Source of the DNA: Alphaproteobacteria bacterium
GTDB taxonomy: Bacteria; Pseudomonadota; Alphaproteobacteria; Caulobacterales; Hyphomonadaceae
Length of the DNA stretch: 64,000 nt
Assembly (NCBI GenBank): GCA_018830285.1
Contig: JAHJSB010000060.1
Location: 155,977 to 219,976 of the forward strand
Direction: 5' to 3'
The notes beneath the pieces were generated by a model that saw only the letters and a list, made by a program, of their open reading frames with translations, was not told the origin of the DNA and did not search any database. Positions within the stretch are counted from its first letter, which is position 1. Each line of letters opens with the position of its first letter. The position numbers and the translations under genes were made by a program. Of this stretch, positions 1-9,032 are shown in pieces.

Positions 1-2298
1 GCGGCGCTGGCCGGTGAGCGCTTTGCCTATGACAGCTATCGCCGCTTCATCCAGATGTATTCCAATGTCGTGCTGGGCCTGAGCCATGACACGTTCGAGT
101 ACATCCTCGACGACTATAAAGAACGCCAGGGCTTTGAACTCGACACCGAGATGCAGGCTGAAGACTGGAAAGCCATTATCGTCTCCTACAAGGAAGCGGT
201 ACAGAAAGACCTCGGCGAGCCGTTCCCCGATGACCCGAAGAAACAGCTATGGGGCGCGATCTCGGCCGTGTTCGGCTCGTGGATGAACGACCGGGCGATC
301 ACCTATCGCAAGCTGAACGACATTCCGACCGAATGGGGCACCGCAGTGACCGTGCAGTCCATGGTGTTCGGCAACCTTGGCGAGACGTCGGCGACCGGCG
401 TGGCGTTCACCCGCGACCCGTCGAATGGCGAAGCGATCTTCTATGGCGAATACCTGATCAACGCGCAGGGCGAAGACGTGGTGGCGGGCATCCGTACGCC
501 GGCGCCGATCTCGCGCGAACGGGCCGACACGCTGAAATCGGCTGACTCGCCGCTCGAAGAGTCGATGCCGGCTGTCTATGCCCAGCTGCGGGATGTCGCG
601 AACACGCTGGAACGTCACTACAAGGACATGCAGGACCTGGAGTTCACGGTTGAGAATGACCGGCTCTACATGCTGCAAACGCGGAGCGGGAAACGCACCG
701 CCGCTGCGGCGCTGAAGATTGCCGTCGACATGGCGCGCGAAGGCCTGATCACGGAAGAAGAAGCCGTGCTGCGGCTGGAACCGTCGCAACTCGACCAGTT
801 GCTGCACCCGACCATTGCCGAGAACGCGCATCGCGACGTGATCGTGACCGGCCTGCCGGCCAGCCCCGGCGCCGCCGTGGGCAAGGTCGTGTTCGACAGT
901 GAGGAAGCCTTCGCGATGGCCGAGAAGGGCGAGGACGTGATCCTTGTTCGCATCGAGACCAGCCCGGAAGACATCAAGGGCATGCACGCGGCCCGCGCCA
1001 TCGTGACGGCGCGCGGCGGCATGACCAGCCACGCGGCCGTTGTCGCGCGCGGCATGGGCCGGCCTTGCGTCTGCGGCGCTGGTGGCCTGCAGATCGATAT
1101 GGCCAAGGGCGTGTTCCGCGTCATGGGCCGTGAAATCAAGAAGGGCGAGATCATCACGGTGGACGGCGCCGCCGGCCAGGTGATGCTGGGCGCAGTCGAG
1201 ATGTCCCAGCCGGACCTGTCGGGTGATTTCGGCACGCTGATGGGCTGGGCCGACAAGGTCCGTAAGCTGAAAGTGCGTGCGAATGCCGAGACCGCTCTGG
1301 ATGCGCGCACGGCCGTCGAGTTTGGCGCCGAAGGCATTGGCCTGTGCCGGACCGAACACATGTTCTTTGATGCCGAGCGTATCCCTGAAGTGCGTGCGAT
1401 GATCCTGGCCAATGACGAGAAAGGCCGGCGCGCCTCGCTCGACAAATTGCTGCCGATGCAGCGCAGCGATTTCGAGGAACTGTTCCGCATCCTCGGCGAC
1501 ATGCCGGTGACGATCCGCCTGCTGGACCCGCCGCTGCATGAATTCCTGCCGCACAATGATGCCGACATGGACGAAGTGGCGAAAGCCTCGGGCGTGTCCG
1601 TCGACGAACTGAAACGCCGGGCAGCCGAACTGCACGAAAGCAATCCGATGCTGGGCCATCGCGGCTGCCGCCTTGGCATCACCTATCCGGAAATCTACGA
1701 GATGCAGGCCCGCGCCATTTTCGAGGCCGCAGTGAATGTGTCCAAGGAAACGGGACACCCGCCGGTTCCCGAAGTGATGATCCCGCTGGTGGCGACGCAC
1801 AAGGAACTGTCGATCCTGAAGGCGGTTGTCGATGCGGCGGCGAAGGCCGTGTTCAAGGAAACCGGCACGACGCTGGAATACATGGTCGGCACGATGATCG
1901 AATTGCCGCGCGCTGCGCTGCAGGCCGGGGAAATCGCCCATTCGGCGGAATTCTTCTCTTTCGGCACCAATGACCTGACGCAGACGACGCTGGGCATCTC
2001 GCGTGATGATGCGGGCCGGTTCCTCAAGATCTATGAGGAGAAGGGCATCTACGAGAAGGATCCCTTTGTCACGCTGGACCAGGCCGGCGTCGGCGAACTC
2101 GTGAAAATCGCCGCTGAACGCGGCCGCAAGACCCGTCCAGGCATCAAGCTGGGCATTTGCGGCGAGCATGGCGGCGACCCGGCATCGGTGGCCTTCTGCC
2201 ATCGTTCAGGCCTCGATTATGTGTCCTGTTCCCCGTACCGGGTGCCGATTGCGCGTCTTGCGGCGGCACATGCGGCCCTCAAAGAATCGCTCAAATAG
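1..2298 (+). CDS. ppdK: Pyruvate, phosphate dikinase, 3' part (5' end outside window)
   Basis: This enzyme interconverts pyruvate, ATP and phosphate with PEP, AMP and pyrophosphate in the cytoplasm. The reading frame is already open at base 1 (AALAGERFAYDSYRRFIQMY), so the start lies upstream; about 765 of the usual ~890 residues are present. Visible parts are the end of the ATP-grasp nucleotide-binding domain, the swivelling phosphohistidine domain with GGMTSHAAVVARG (catalytic His about residue 344 of the fragment), and the C-terminal PEP/pyruvate TIM barrel with the GICGEHGGDP motif (catalytic Cys about residue 720). The ATG at 55 is internal and not a start. The PEP-synthase family is excluded by the GTNDLTQTTLGISRDDAGRF segment and the overall order. 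No frameshift is seen. Confidence 0.97.
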   Translation, partial: AALAGERFAYDSYRRFIQMYSNVVLGLSHDTFEYILDDYKERQGFELDTEMQAEDWKAIIVSYKEAVQKDLGEPFPDDPKKQLWGAISAVFGSWMNDRAITYRKLNDIPTEWGTAVTVQSMVFGNLGETSATGVAFTRDPSNGEAIFYGEYLINAQGEDVVAGIRTPAPISRERADTLKSADSPLEESMPAVYAQLRDVANTLERHYKDMQDLEFTVENDRLYMLQTRSGKRTAAAALKIAVDMAREGLITEEEAVLRLEPSQLDQLLHPTIAENAHRDVIVTGLPASPGAAVGKVVFDSEEAFAMAEKGEDVILVRIETSPEDIKGMHAARAIVTARGGMTSHAAVVARGMGRPCVCGAGGLQIDMAKGVFRVMGREIKKGEIITVDGAAGQVMLGAVEMSQPDLSGDFGTLMGWADKVRKLKVRANAETALDARTAVEFGAEGIGLCRTEHMFFDAERIPEVRAMILANDEKGRRASLDKLLPMQRSDFEELFRILGDMPVTIRLLDPPLHEFLPHNDADMDEVAKASGVSVDELKRRAAELHESNPMLGHRGCRLGITYPEIYEMQARAIFEAAVNVSKETGHPPVPEVMIPLVATHKELSILKAVVDAAAKAVFKETGTTLEYMVGTMIELPRAALQAGEIAHSAEFFSFGTNDLTQTTLGISRDDAGRFLKIYEEKGIYEKDPFVTLDQAGVGELVKIAAERGRKTRPGIKLGICGEHGGDPASVAFCHRSGLDYVSCSPYRVPIARLAAAHAALKESLK

Positions 2299-2640
2299 AC
2301 AGCAAGCCGCTCGTTTCGATGGCGGAACGGTGTTGTAGTTTTGCCACAGATGCTTTGCGCGCCCAAGACCTGTCCCGGCGGGGCGGGTCTTAAATTCTTA
2401 TGAAATTCAACCGATTGCGGGACGAAATTGCTGCGGTGCGGAAAACCGACCGATTCGGCGGTTCCCGACCTGTCAGAAATGTCACTGACAGAAGTGGCCA
2501 GGTTCTTGCTAGGAAGGGGGCTGGCCGCCTACTTCCCGCCTAGAAGCGGGGCTGATGTGGCCTGCAAATGTAGTCAAACCAAATACGCCCGGGCCAACAA
2601 TGACGAAGTTATATCGTCTGCCGGGGATTGGGGAGCGGTG
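2299..2640. other. Non-coding gap between ppdK and the cell-wall hydrolase
   Basis: No convincing gene is visible. An open frame continues upstream of the hydrolase start (to 2428), but its translation is compositionally poor and lacks a ribosome binding site. The gap holds the candidate ppdK hairpin at 2365-2391 and presumably the hydrolase promoter. Confidence 0.5.
2365..2391 (+). terminator. Candidate ppdK terminator hairpin
   Basis: AAGACC (2365-2370) pairs with GGTCTT (2386-2391), with further G/C pairing inside the loop. The run that follows (AAATTCTT) is a weak T-tract, so it may act poorly or with Rho. Confidence 0.35.
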
Positions 2641-3816
2641 ATGTTGTTAAGGGTTCTTAAACCACGACGGGCGACTCTGTCGCCAATGAGTGGGCTCCGA
2701 GAGAAGCTCAAGCGTTGGTGGATGACGATGACAGACGACGAACAGCGAGATATCTTTATCCGTGGCGCCACGATCGCCGTGTGCGCCGTGGCTGCGACGG
2801 TTACCCTGCCCATGGTCGGCCAGATCCAGGCAGAGAAGCGTGCAGACGCCGATTTCCGTGAGCAGGCCGTCCGGCTTGCCAGCATGGAAGACGGCGGTGT
2901 CACCGTCCGTTCGGCGGCTTACACGCCATCGCTGCTCGATACGCCATGGATGCGTACCGTAGAATATACGCTAGAGCGCGACACCGGTTCTTCGATGAGC
3001 CGCTATGCGATGCGCGACCGCGATGGCGCGGCGCTCAATTCGCTGGTCAGCTTCCGCCCCGAACATATCAAGCGCGCCGAGACGATCAGCGCGGAACAGA
3101 AGTGCATGGCGCAGGCCGTGTACTATGAGTCAGCCCACGAGCCGCTCGATGGCCAGATGGCCGTTGCCGAGGTCATCGCCAATCGCATGGCCGACCATCG
3201 CTATCCGGACAGCGCCTGTGGCGTGGTGTTCCAGGGCGCGACGCGCACGACCGGTTGCCAGTTCACGTTCACCTGCGACGGCGCCCTGAAGACGCCGCCA
3301 ATGGGCCGCAACTGGGAGCGCGCCAAGACCATCGCGGCCCACGTGCTGATGAACCTCAGCGACGACAAGACGGGTGGTGCCACGCACTATCACGCGACCT
3401 ATGTCGACCCGATCTGGAGCGCCGGCCTGATCAAGACCGACAAGATCGGCATGCATGTGTTCTATCGCTTCCCGCGTGGGTCCGAATGGGCCAGCGTGCG
3501 CCAGGACTTCACGACCAAGCGTGCCAAGGCGCAATACGCCTCGCTGGACAAAGAAGAAACGATCACGCCGGTTGACGGCGCGGCGACCTCCTACATCCAG
3601 CGGGTTGAAGCGCCGACGATTGCCCCGGCCTCGGTGACGACATCCGACCGCACGATCACCAATGGCGCACCGCGCCTGACGACGATCCGTTCGGTTGACT
3701 ATGAGGAACCGCAACTGAACACAGCCAGTAATGCCGACAAGGTTGCCGCCTACATGGCCAAGCAGACCGGCATCGAAGTGGCGAGCAATGACGTCGACCT
3801 GAGCGTCCTGCGCTAG
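2641..3816 (+). CDS. SleB-like cell-wall hydrolase, membrane-anchored
   Basis: Predicted peptidoglycan hydrolase of the Hydrolase_2/SleB family, acting outside the inner membrane. A single hydrophobic segment (about residues 38-60) follows a basic N-terminus, so the protein is probably a type II membrane protein. The catalytic domain carries the family signature KCMAQAVYYESAHEPLDG (catalytic Glu about residue 163) and later GCQFTFTCDG with two Cys. The C-terminal ~130 residues look low-complexity and unassigned. The start was set at the ATG preceded by GGGGAG at a 6-7 base distance; ATGs at 2686 and 2719 are alternatives. A strong intrinsic terminator follows, so this looks like a single-gene unit. 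Confidence 0.85.
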   Translation: MLLRVLKPRRATLSPMSGLREKLKRWWMTMTDDEQRDIFIRGATIAVCAVAATVTLPMVGQIQAEKRADADFREQAVRLASMEDGGVTVRSAAYTPSLLDTPWMRTVEYTLERDTGSSMSRYAMRDRDGAALNSLVSFRPEHIKRAETISAEQKCMAQAVYYESAHEPLDGQMAVAEVIANRMADHRYPDSACGVVFQGATRTTGCQFTFTCDGALKTPPMGRNWERAKTIAAHVLMNLSDDKTGGATHYHATYVDPIWSAGLIKTDKIGMHVFYRFPRGSEWASVRQDFTTKRAKAQYASLDKEETITPVDGAATSYIQRVEAPTIAPASVTTSDRTITNGAPRLTTIRSVDYEEPQLNTASNADKVAAYMAKQTGIEVASNDVDLSVLR

Positions 3817-3841
3817 GCATTATCGACCGAGAATCGAGACG

Positions 3842-3870
3842 GGCCGCAGACGAAAGCCTGCGGCCTTTTT
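3842..3870 (+). terminator. Intrinsic terminator of the cell-wall hydrolase gene
   Basis: A perfect 8-bp stem GGCCGCAG/CTGCGGCC with an 8-base loop is followed directly by TTTTT. It sits 26 bases after the stop codon and also separates this gene from the convergent SDR gene. Confidence 0.9.
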
Positions 3871-3879
3871 CGTGTGGGG

Positions 3880-4689
3880 CTAGGTGCGTGGCGGAACCTG
3901 CGCCTTGACGCGTTTGCGGATCGCACCCGGCAGCCATCGGGTCATGAACCGGGCGCGTTCGGCATCCTTGCCGACCATGTAATGGACGTCCCTGCCATGT
4001 GCGGCGTCCCAGGCGCGTTCGGCCGCCATCGACACCGGGTAGATGTTCATGCCGCTTTCGCGCAGCTGGTCCGACATTTTGACATTGGCACCTTCTTTTG
4101 CGCCCATGTCGAGGATCGGTGTGTCGACGAACCAGGGCATCAGGCTGGTGACGCGGATGTCGAGATCGCGGAATTCCGCGTCGAGCGCTTCGGTCAGGCC
4201 GCGCACCGCGAACTTGGTAGCCGAGTAGACGGCAAGCTGCGGCGAACCGACAATACCGGCGGTGGAGGCCGTGTTGACGACGCGCGCACCGGGCGTTGCC
4301 TTGAGCAGGGGCAGGCAGGCCTGCACGCCATTGATGACGCCCTTCAGGTTGACGTCGATGACCCAGTCATTGTCTTCGGGGGAGACGTCCTCGAACCAGC
4401 CATGGCGTCCGACACCGGCATTGTTGAACAATACGTTCATGCCGCCTTCGGTCGCATCGCCGAATCCGCGCACGGCGGCAGTCCAGTCATCACGCTGGCG
4501 CACATCTAGCGTGGCGACATGGCAGTTTTCGGTGCCGATCTCGTCTGCGACCTGGGCGAGGCTGGCCGAGTTCACATCATAGAGGCCGCAATACCAGCCA
4601 CGCTTGGAAAAATACCTGGCTGTCTCGGCGCCAATGCCGGAGGCCGCACCGGTAATGAATATGCTCTTGCGTCCGCCCGATCGGGTCAT
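3880..4689 (-). CDS. Short-chain dehydrogenase/reductase (classical SDR)
   Basis: NAD(P)-dependent oxidoreductase of unknown substrate. The Rossmann cofactor motif TGAASGIG is at residues 13-20, NNAG at 89-92, and the catalytic Ser142, Tyr155 and Lys159 lie in ASTAG...YSATK. Length (269 aa) is normal for the family. It is the last gene of the minus-strand NAD operon direction, starting 42 bases after the nadC stop, so it is probably co-transcribed, although a role in NAD synthesis is not implied. Confidence 0.9.
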   Translation of the reverse strand: MTRSGGRKSIFITGAASGIGAETARYFSKRGWYCGLYDVNSASLAQVADEIGTENCHVATLDVRQRDDWTAAVRGFGDATEGGMNVLFNNAGVGRHGWFEDVSPEDNDWVIDVNLKGVINGVQACLPLLKATPGARVVNTASTAGIVGSPQLAVYSATKFAVRGLTEALDAEFRDLDIRVTSLMPWFVDTPILDMGAKEGANVKMSDQLRESGMNIYPVSMAAERAWDAAHGRDVHYMVGKDAERARFMTRWLPGAIRKRVKAQVPPRT

Positions 4690-4731
4690 GCGCTGTCCTT
4701 CTTGCGAGGTAGGTCTTGCTGCCTCGCAGTG

Positions 4732-5586
4732 TCAGACCACATCCAGTCCCACGTCAAGGTTTGGTGCCGAATGGGTGAGGGCCCCGACCGAGATATAATC
4801 GACGCCGGTTTCGGCGATCGCAGCAACGGTCGAGAGGTTTACACCGCCGGAGGCTTCGGCGGTTACCCGTCCGGCGATGATCTTCACGGCGCGCCGCAGC
4901 GTCTCGGTGTCCATATTGTCGAGCAGGATCGCGTGCGGCTGATATTTGAGCGCTTCTTCCATCTGTTCGAGCGTGTCGACCTCGATCTCGATCATGCGCA
5001 GGTGGCCAGCATAGGCCTTGGCGCGCGTCATGGCTTCGGCAACCGAGCCGCAGGCGGCGATATGGTTGTCCTTGATCAGGATCGCGTCATCCAGGCCGTA
5101 GCGGTGGGCGGTGCCGCCGCCGCAACGCACGGCGCGCTTCTCGAGAGCGCGGTGGCCGGGCGTAGTTTTTCGCGTACAGACAATCCGTGTCTCGGTATGC
5201 GCAACGGCTTCGACAAAGGTGCGGGTCAGCGTGGCAACGCCTGACAGGCGACCGATGAAGTTGAGCATGGTGCGCTCGGCTGTCAGGATCGAGCGGGCGG
5301 TGCCATCGAGCCGCCCGATCACGTCACCCGGGACGATGGCGCTGCCGTCCGGCTTTTCAATGGTCAGGGTCATGGCTGGATCGATAAGGAACAGGGCGTG
5401 GGCAGCAGCATCGAGCCCGGCGATGATTCCAGGCTGGCGCGCAGCGATCACGACACTCATCTTCGTCTCTGGTGAAATCGTGGCGTCGGTGGTCAGATCG
5501 CCCGCCCGGCCGAGATCTTCCGCAAGCGCAAGGCGCACGATCGGATCCAGGATAATGCTAGGGAGTGGCGGAGGAACGGGGCTCAT
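4732..5586 (-). CDS. nadC: Nicotinate-nucleotide pyrophosphorylase (carboxylating), QPRTase
   Basis: Converts quinolinate and PRPP to nicotinate mononucleotide, CO2 and pyrophosphate: the third step of de novo NAD synthesis. Quinolinate/PRPP-binding signatures are clear: CTRKTTPGHR (about 137-146), RAVRCGGGTAHRYGL (151-165) and IKDNHI (171-176). The start is the ATG that overlaps the nadB stop (ATGA), implying translational coupling. The open frame continues upstream inside nadB but that extension is a shadow. 284 aa is a typical length. Confidence 0.97.
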   Translation of the reverse strand: MSPVPPPLPSIILDPIVRLALAEDLGRAGDLTTDATISPETKMSVVIAARQPGIIAGLDAAAHALFLIDPAMTLTIEKPDGSAIVPGDVIGRLDGTARSILTAERTMLNFIGRLSGVATLTRTFVEAVAHTETRIVCTRKTTPGHRALEKRAVRCGGGTAHRYGLDDAILIKDNHIAACGSVAEAMTRAKAYAGHLRMIEIEVDTLEQMEEALKYQPHAILLDNMDTETLRRAVKIIAGRVTAEASGGVNLSTVAAIAETGVDYISVGALTHSAPNLDVGLDVV

Positions 5587-7154
5587 GACTGGGCAACCTT
5601 TTCGGCTGGGTCTGTGAAATCGCTCAGGAGGAACGAGCGTTCGGGCGCGCCTGTGTCGGGAAAGTCGCTTCTGAAATGGCCGCCACGGCTTTCCTTGCGG
5701 GCAAGGGCCGCCGTCGCCATCAGGCCGGCTGTGACCAGGGGGCGAGCAGCACCGTGAACGGTGCGGAGGGTGTCGATCGTTCCGATCAATTGGTTCAGGC
5801 CAGTCGCATCGCGGACCACGCCACACCTTGACGACATCTCTCCGCGCAGGATTTGCAGGGCGTCATGCGGCAGCGAGGCGGGGACATGCGCGATGGACGC
5901 GCCGGCGGCGTCGAGTTCGGCGTCACGCAGGTGCTGGGCGATGCGATGGGAGAATACGACCGCTTCGAGCAGGGAATTGGAGGCGAGCCGGTTGGCACCA
6001 TGCGCGCCTGTGGATGTGCATTCTCCGCAGACGGACAGGCCATTGAGTGTCGAGCGGCCCCAGAAGTCGGCCACGATGCCGCCCATATGATAGTGCGCGG
6101 CGGGCGCAATCGGGATCATCTCGAAACGCGGATCTATCCCGGCGCTCTTGCAGGCTGAGAAGACGGTCGGGAAGTGTTCGGGGAAATGAATTCCGACGGC
6201 TGACCGGCAGTCGAGAAAGGCGCCGCGTCCGGATGCGCGTTCGGAATGGATGGCGCGGGCGACCTCGTCGCGCGGGGCGAGCTCTTCCAGCGTGTGGTAG
6301 TTGGCCATGAAGCGCTTGCCGTCGCGGTTGCGCAGGGTCGCGCCTTCGCCGCGCAGGGCTTCGGTGGCGAGCGGGGCAGGGTCACGACCGATGTCGATCG
6401 CGGTCGGGTGGAACTGGACGAACTCGACATCAGCGATCAGGGCGCCTGCCTCATAGGCCATGGCGATGGCGTCGCCGCGGGCTTCGCGCGGATTGGTCGT
6501 GACCTGGAACAGGCCGCCGGTACCACCGGTGCAGAGCACGGTCTGGCGCGCCGTCTGGGTCGTCAGGTTGCCCGAACTGTCGCGCAGCACGACGCCAGCG
6601 ACACGATGGTTGGCATCCTGAAGAAGACCAACCGCCCTAACGCCTTCGATCACGGTGATATGGTTTGAGGCCCCCACGGCGGCAACGAGCGCGTCCATGA
6701 TGGCCTTGCCGGCGAGGTCGCCTGCCACACGGGCGACACGCGGCCTGGAATGGGCCGCTTCGAGCGACAGGGCGAGCGCGCCATCCGGCGTACGGTCAAA
6801 CGGGACGCCGAGCGTGATCAGGTCGCGGACCCGGGCCGGGCCTTCCTCTGCAATCAGGCGGGCAACGACCGGATCGACAAGTCCGGAGCCGGCATTGATC
6901 GTATCGCTGGCATGCTGGTCGGCGCTGTCGAGCGGGTCAAGTGCTGCCGCAAGGCCGCCCTGCGCCCAGGCAGACGAGGCAGCCTGACCGAGCGGGGCCG
7001 GTGAGATCACGACGCAGGCGCGCGGTGCAAGTTCCAGCGCGAGGAACAGGCCGGCAAGGCCTGCGCCGACGATCAGCACATCGCTGTCAGCCGCGCCGGA
7101 TGCGGCGATGGTTTGATTGCCCCCACTGGTCACTGTTTCAGGATATCCCGTCAT
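5583..7154 (-). CDS. nadB: L-aspartate oxidase
   Basis: FAD-dependent oxidation of L-aspartate to iminoaspartate, first step of de novo NAD synthesis. The N-terminal dinucleotide motif VLIVGAGLAGL is at about residues 26-36; the FAD/succinate-dehydrogenase-like motifs EFVQFHPTAI, LRGEGATLRN and CGECTSTGAHGANRLASNSL follow in order. 523 aa fits the family. Its start overlaps the end of the preceding small secreted-protein gene by 17 bases and its stop overlaps the nadC start, so nadA, the small gene, nadB and nadC form one unit. Confidence 0.96.
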   Translation of the reverse strand: MTGYPETVTSGGNQTIAASGAADSDVLIVGAGLAGLFLALELAPRACVVISPAPLGQAASSAWAQGGLAAALDPLDSADQHASDTINAGSGLVDPVVARLIAEEGPARVRDLITLGVPFDRTPDGALALSLEAAHSRPRVARVAGDLAGKAIMDALVAAVGASNHITVIEGVRAVGLLQDANHRVAGVVLRDSSGNLTTQTARQTVLCTGGTGGLFQVTTNPREARGDAIAMAYEAGALIADVEFVQFHPTAIDIGRDPAPLATEALRGEGATLRNRDGKRFMANYHTLEELAPRDEVARAIHSERASGRGAFLDCRSAVGIHFPEHFPTVFSACKSAGIDPRFEMIPIAPAAHYHMGGIVADFWGRSTLNGLSVCGECTSTGAHGANRLASNSLLEAVVFSHRIAQHLRDAELDAAGASIAHVPASLPHDALQILRGEMSSRCGVVRDATGLNQLIGTIDTLRTVHGAARPLVTAGLMATAALARKESRGGHFRSDFPDTGAPERSFLLSDFTDPAEKVAQS

Positions 7155-7602
7155 TGGCGCGGCGGAATTCAGCCGGCGCGGTTACTGCCGACACGAGGGC
7201 GCCGAACATACGGTCTGCCGATTCGATCGTCAGTGTGAAATTGTCAGGCATGTAGACCAGGCCCTCAACCTTGGATTCGAGCATTTCCTCGATCTGCGAA
7301 CGGATCGAGACCTGGTCTCCGAAACGGCGCGCCTGGCAGGATTGGCGCACGACGGAGCGTCCCCAGGTCGAGCAGACTTCGACGGCTGTGAGTTCGCAGG
7401 CATACTGGCCGGGTTCGGGGTGGGGGGACAGGTTCATCGTGCCTGTCATCAGGCACTGGCCATTGCGGTAGGGCCGGGTCTGGAACGTCCATGTGCCAAG
7501 GACATCCGACGCGTCGGCATCCATGTTACCGGCACTGGCCGGTGCGCTGGCGAGAAGAACAAGCGCGGCCATTGCCGCCAGTCGGATCCTTGCCCGGGAC
7601 AT
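7138..7602 (-). CDS. Small secreted protein of unknown function inside the nad operon
   Basis: Not recognised. The 154-aa product has a clear Sec signal peptide (hydrophobic segment about 8-20, cleavage likely after ASA near residue 24). The mature part has four Cys (in GQC, YAC, EVC and QSC contexts), which could form disulfides in the periplasm. It lies between nadA and nadB on the same strand, 76 bases after nadA, and overlaps the nadB start by 17 bases. A periplasmic protein has no obvious role in cytoplasmic NAD synthesis, so the linkage may only reflect shared transcription. Confidence 0.75.
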   Translation of the reverse strand: MSRARIRLAAMAALVLLASAPASAGNMDADASDVLGTWTFQTRPYRNGQCLMTGTMNLSPHPEPGQYACELTAVEVCSTWGRSVVRQSCQARRFGDQVSIRSQIEEMLESKVEGLVYMPDNFTLTIESADRMFGALVSAVTAPAEFRRANDGIS

Positions 7603-7678
7603 TATTGTCTCCTCTGCGCAGCTGCGCCCGTTCCAACCTTAAGCCCAGCGTGCGCGCGTGCACAACTGCCGGGCTGTC

Positions 7679-8821
7679 TCATACGACCATTTCAAGCTCG
7701 AGCGGCTTGAGACCGGTCTTGAATGCCAGAGGCTTCGCCATTTTTGGCAGTGCCATCATCGCATCCAGCGCATCCTTGGCACGCAGGCGCACATCTTCCG
7801 GGATCGTGACCTCGTACTTGCCGGTGACAAGGCAGTCATAGATGTTTTCCAGCGTGATGCGCTTCATGTGCGGACACAGATTGCAGGGGCGAATGAAGTT
7901 CACGTCCGGATTCACTGCAGCAACATTGTCGCTCATCGAGCACTCGGTAAGGAGGACGACCTTGTTCGGGCTGTTATCGGCCACATAGTCCGCAAGTGCC
8001 GACGTGGAACCGGCAAAGTCAGCCGCTTCCAGCACGTCAGGCGGGCATTCCGGGTGGGCAAGCACGACAATACCCGGATGGGCCTCGCGCAGCTGGTGGA
8101 CGTCATCGGCCGAGAACAGCTCGTGCACTTCGCACGCGCCAGGCCATGTCATGATGCGGATATCGGTCTGGGCGGCGACGTTCTTGGCGAGGTACTGGTC
8201 GGGCACCATGATGACCGTGTCGGAGTTCCACGCCTTGGCGATGTGTTCGACGACCTGCGATGCGTTTGAGCTGGTGCAGGTAATGTGGCACTCAGCCTTC
8301 ACGTCGGCGGTGCAGTTCACATAGGTGACGATCGGATAGTCCTGATACTTTTCCTTGATCAGGCGCACGTCAGCGCCGGTGATCGAAGCGGCCAGCGAAC
8401 AGCCGGCCCGCAGGTCGGGGATGAGAACCGTCTTCTCTGGTGCGAGGATTTTCGAGGTTTCGGCCATGAAGTGCACACCGGCCTGGACGATGACGTCGGC
8501 GCTGGTGGCGGAGGCTTCGCGGGCCAGCTGCAGGCTGTCGCCGCGAAAATCGCCGACGAGGCTGAAAATGTCCGGCGTCATGTAGTTATGGGCGAGGATG
8601 ACCGCGTTCTTCTCTTTCTTGATCCGGTTGATCGCAGCGACGAGCGGGGCCACGGCAGGCCACTCCATCGGCGTAATGAAATCGGCGACCAGCGGGTAGA
8701 GATGGTCTGTCTCGGCCTTCACGGCGGCGTCATAGGACAAGCCGCGCGCGCTGGCAGCGGATGCGCCCCGCAGGGGTGTCGGGGTCGGGCAGCCGGGCGT
8801 GGAATCAATCAGACGGGCCAT
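7679..8821 (-). CDS. nadA: Quinolinate synthase A ([4Fe-4S] enzyme)
   Basis: Condenses iminoaspartate with dihydroxyacetone phosphate to quinolinate using a [4Fe-4S] cluster. Likely cluster ligands are Cys141 (AGCSLA), Cys259 (HPEC) and one Cys of CNLC (313/316). Conserved ILAHNYMTPD and NCTADVKA segments are present. The start chosen is the ATG preceded by AGGAGG with a 5-base gap; an in-frame start 24 bases earlier has no such site. 380 aa, longer than E. coli NadA by an N-terminal extension, which is common in this family. First gene of the NAD operon. Confidence 0.97.
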   Translation of the reverse strand: MARLIDSTPGCPTPTPLRGASAASARGLSYDAAVKAETDHLYPLVADFITPMEWPAVAPLVAAINRIKKEKNAVILAHNYMTPDIFSLVGDFRGDSLQLAREASATSADVIVQAGVHFMAETSKILAPEKTVLIPDLRAGCSLAASITGADVRLIKEKYQDYPIVTYVNCTADVKAECHITCTSSNASQVVEHIAKAWNSDTVIMVPDQYLAKNVAAQTDIRIMTWPGACEVHELFSADDVHQLREAHPGIVVLAHPECPPDVLEAADFAGSTSALADYVADNSPNKVVLLTECSMSDNVAAVNPDVNFIRPCNLCPHMKRITLENIYDCLVTGKYEVTIPEDVRLRAKDALDAMMALPKMAKPLAFKTGLKPLELEMVV

Positions 8822-8843
8822 GGGTTCCTCCTTGCACCGAGAC

Positions 8844-8863
8844 ACTTATGCTCGATATGAGTA
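8844..8863 (-). promoter_or_regulatory. Candidate nadA operator, proximal copy
   Basis: The 20-base element ACTTATGCTCGATATGAGTA matches the distal element at 8947-8966 at 14 of 20 positions in the same orientation. Each has a partly palindromic TTAT...ATGAG core. It lies just upstream of the nadA ribosome binding site, where a repressor of NAD synthesis (NadQ or NrtR type in alphaproteobacteria) could act. The regulator is an inference. Confidence 0.35.
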
Positions 8864-8946
8864 TAATCTAGGCCTGAAACTGCCCGTTTCAAGGGCTCAG
8901 CCTTCAAACGTCCGGGATCAGGGCTCGCGTGCAAGGCTTCTGCGAT

Positions 8947-8966
8947 AGTTATACGCACTATGAGCA
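8947..8966 (-). promoter_or_regulatory. Candidate nadA operator, distal copy
   Basis: AGTTATACGCACTATGAGCA, the partner of the element 103 bases closer to nadA. The two fall in the only intergenic stretch available for the nadA promoter, since the next gene upstream is on the same strand and ends at 9033. Confidence 0.35.
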
Positions 8967-9032
8967 AAAGGGGTTCTAGCGGTGGGCGGGCGCCTTGGCA
9001 AGCGCCGCCATTGAACCGGTTCGGGAGGCGGA

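Noticed and set aside
247..2202. 651-aa open frame on the minus strand across ppdK
   Set aside because: It is the antisense of a certain PPDK gene; the translation is His/Arg/Ala-rich with no family motif, as expected for a third-position-GC shadow.
2645..2658. TTAAGGGTTCTTAA as a possible CtrA site
   Set aside because: Spacing between the TTAA halves is six bases, not seven, and it lies in the first codons of the hydrolase gene as annotated.
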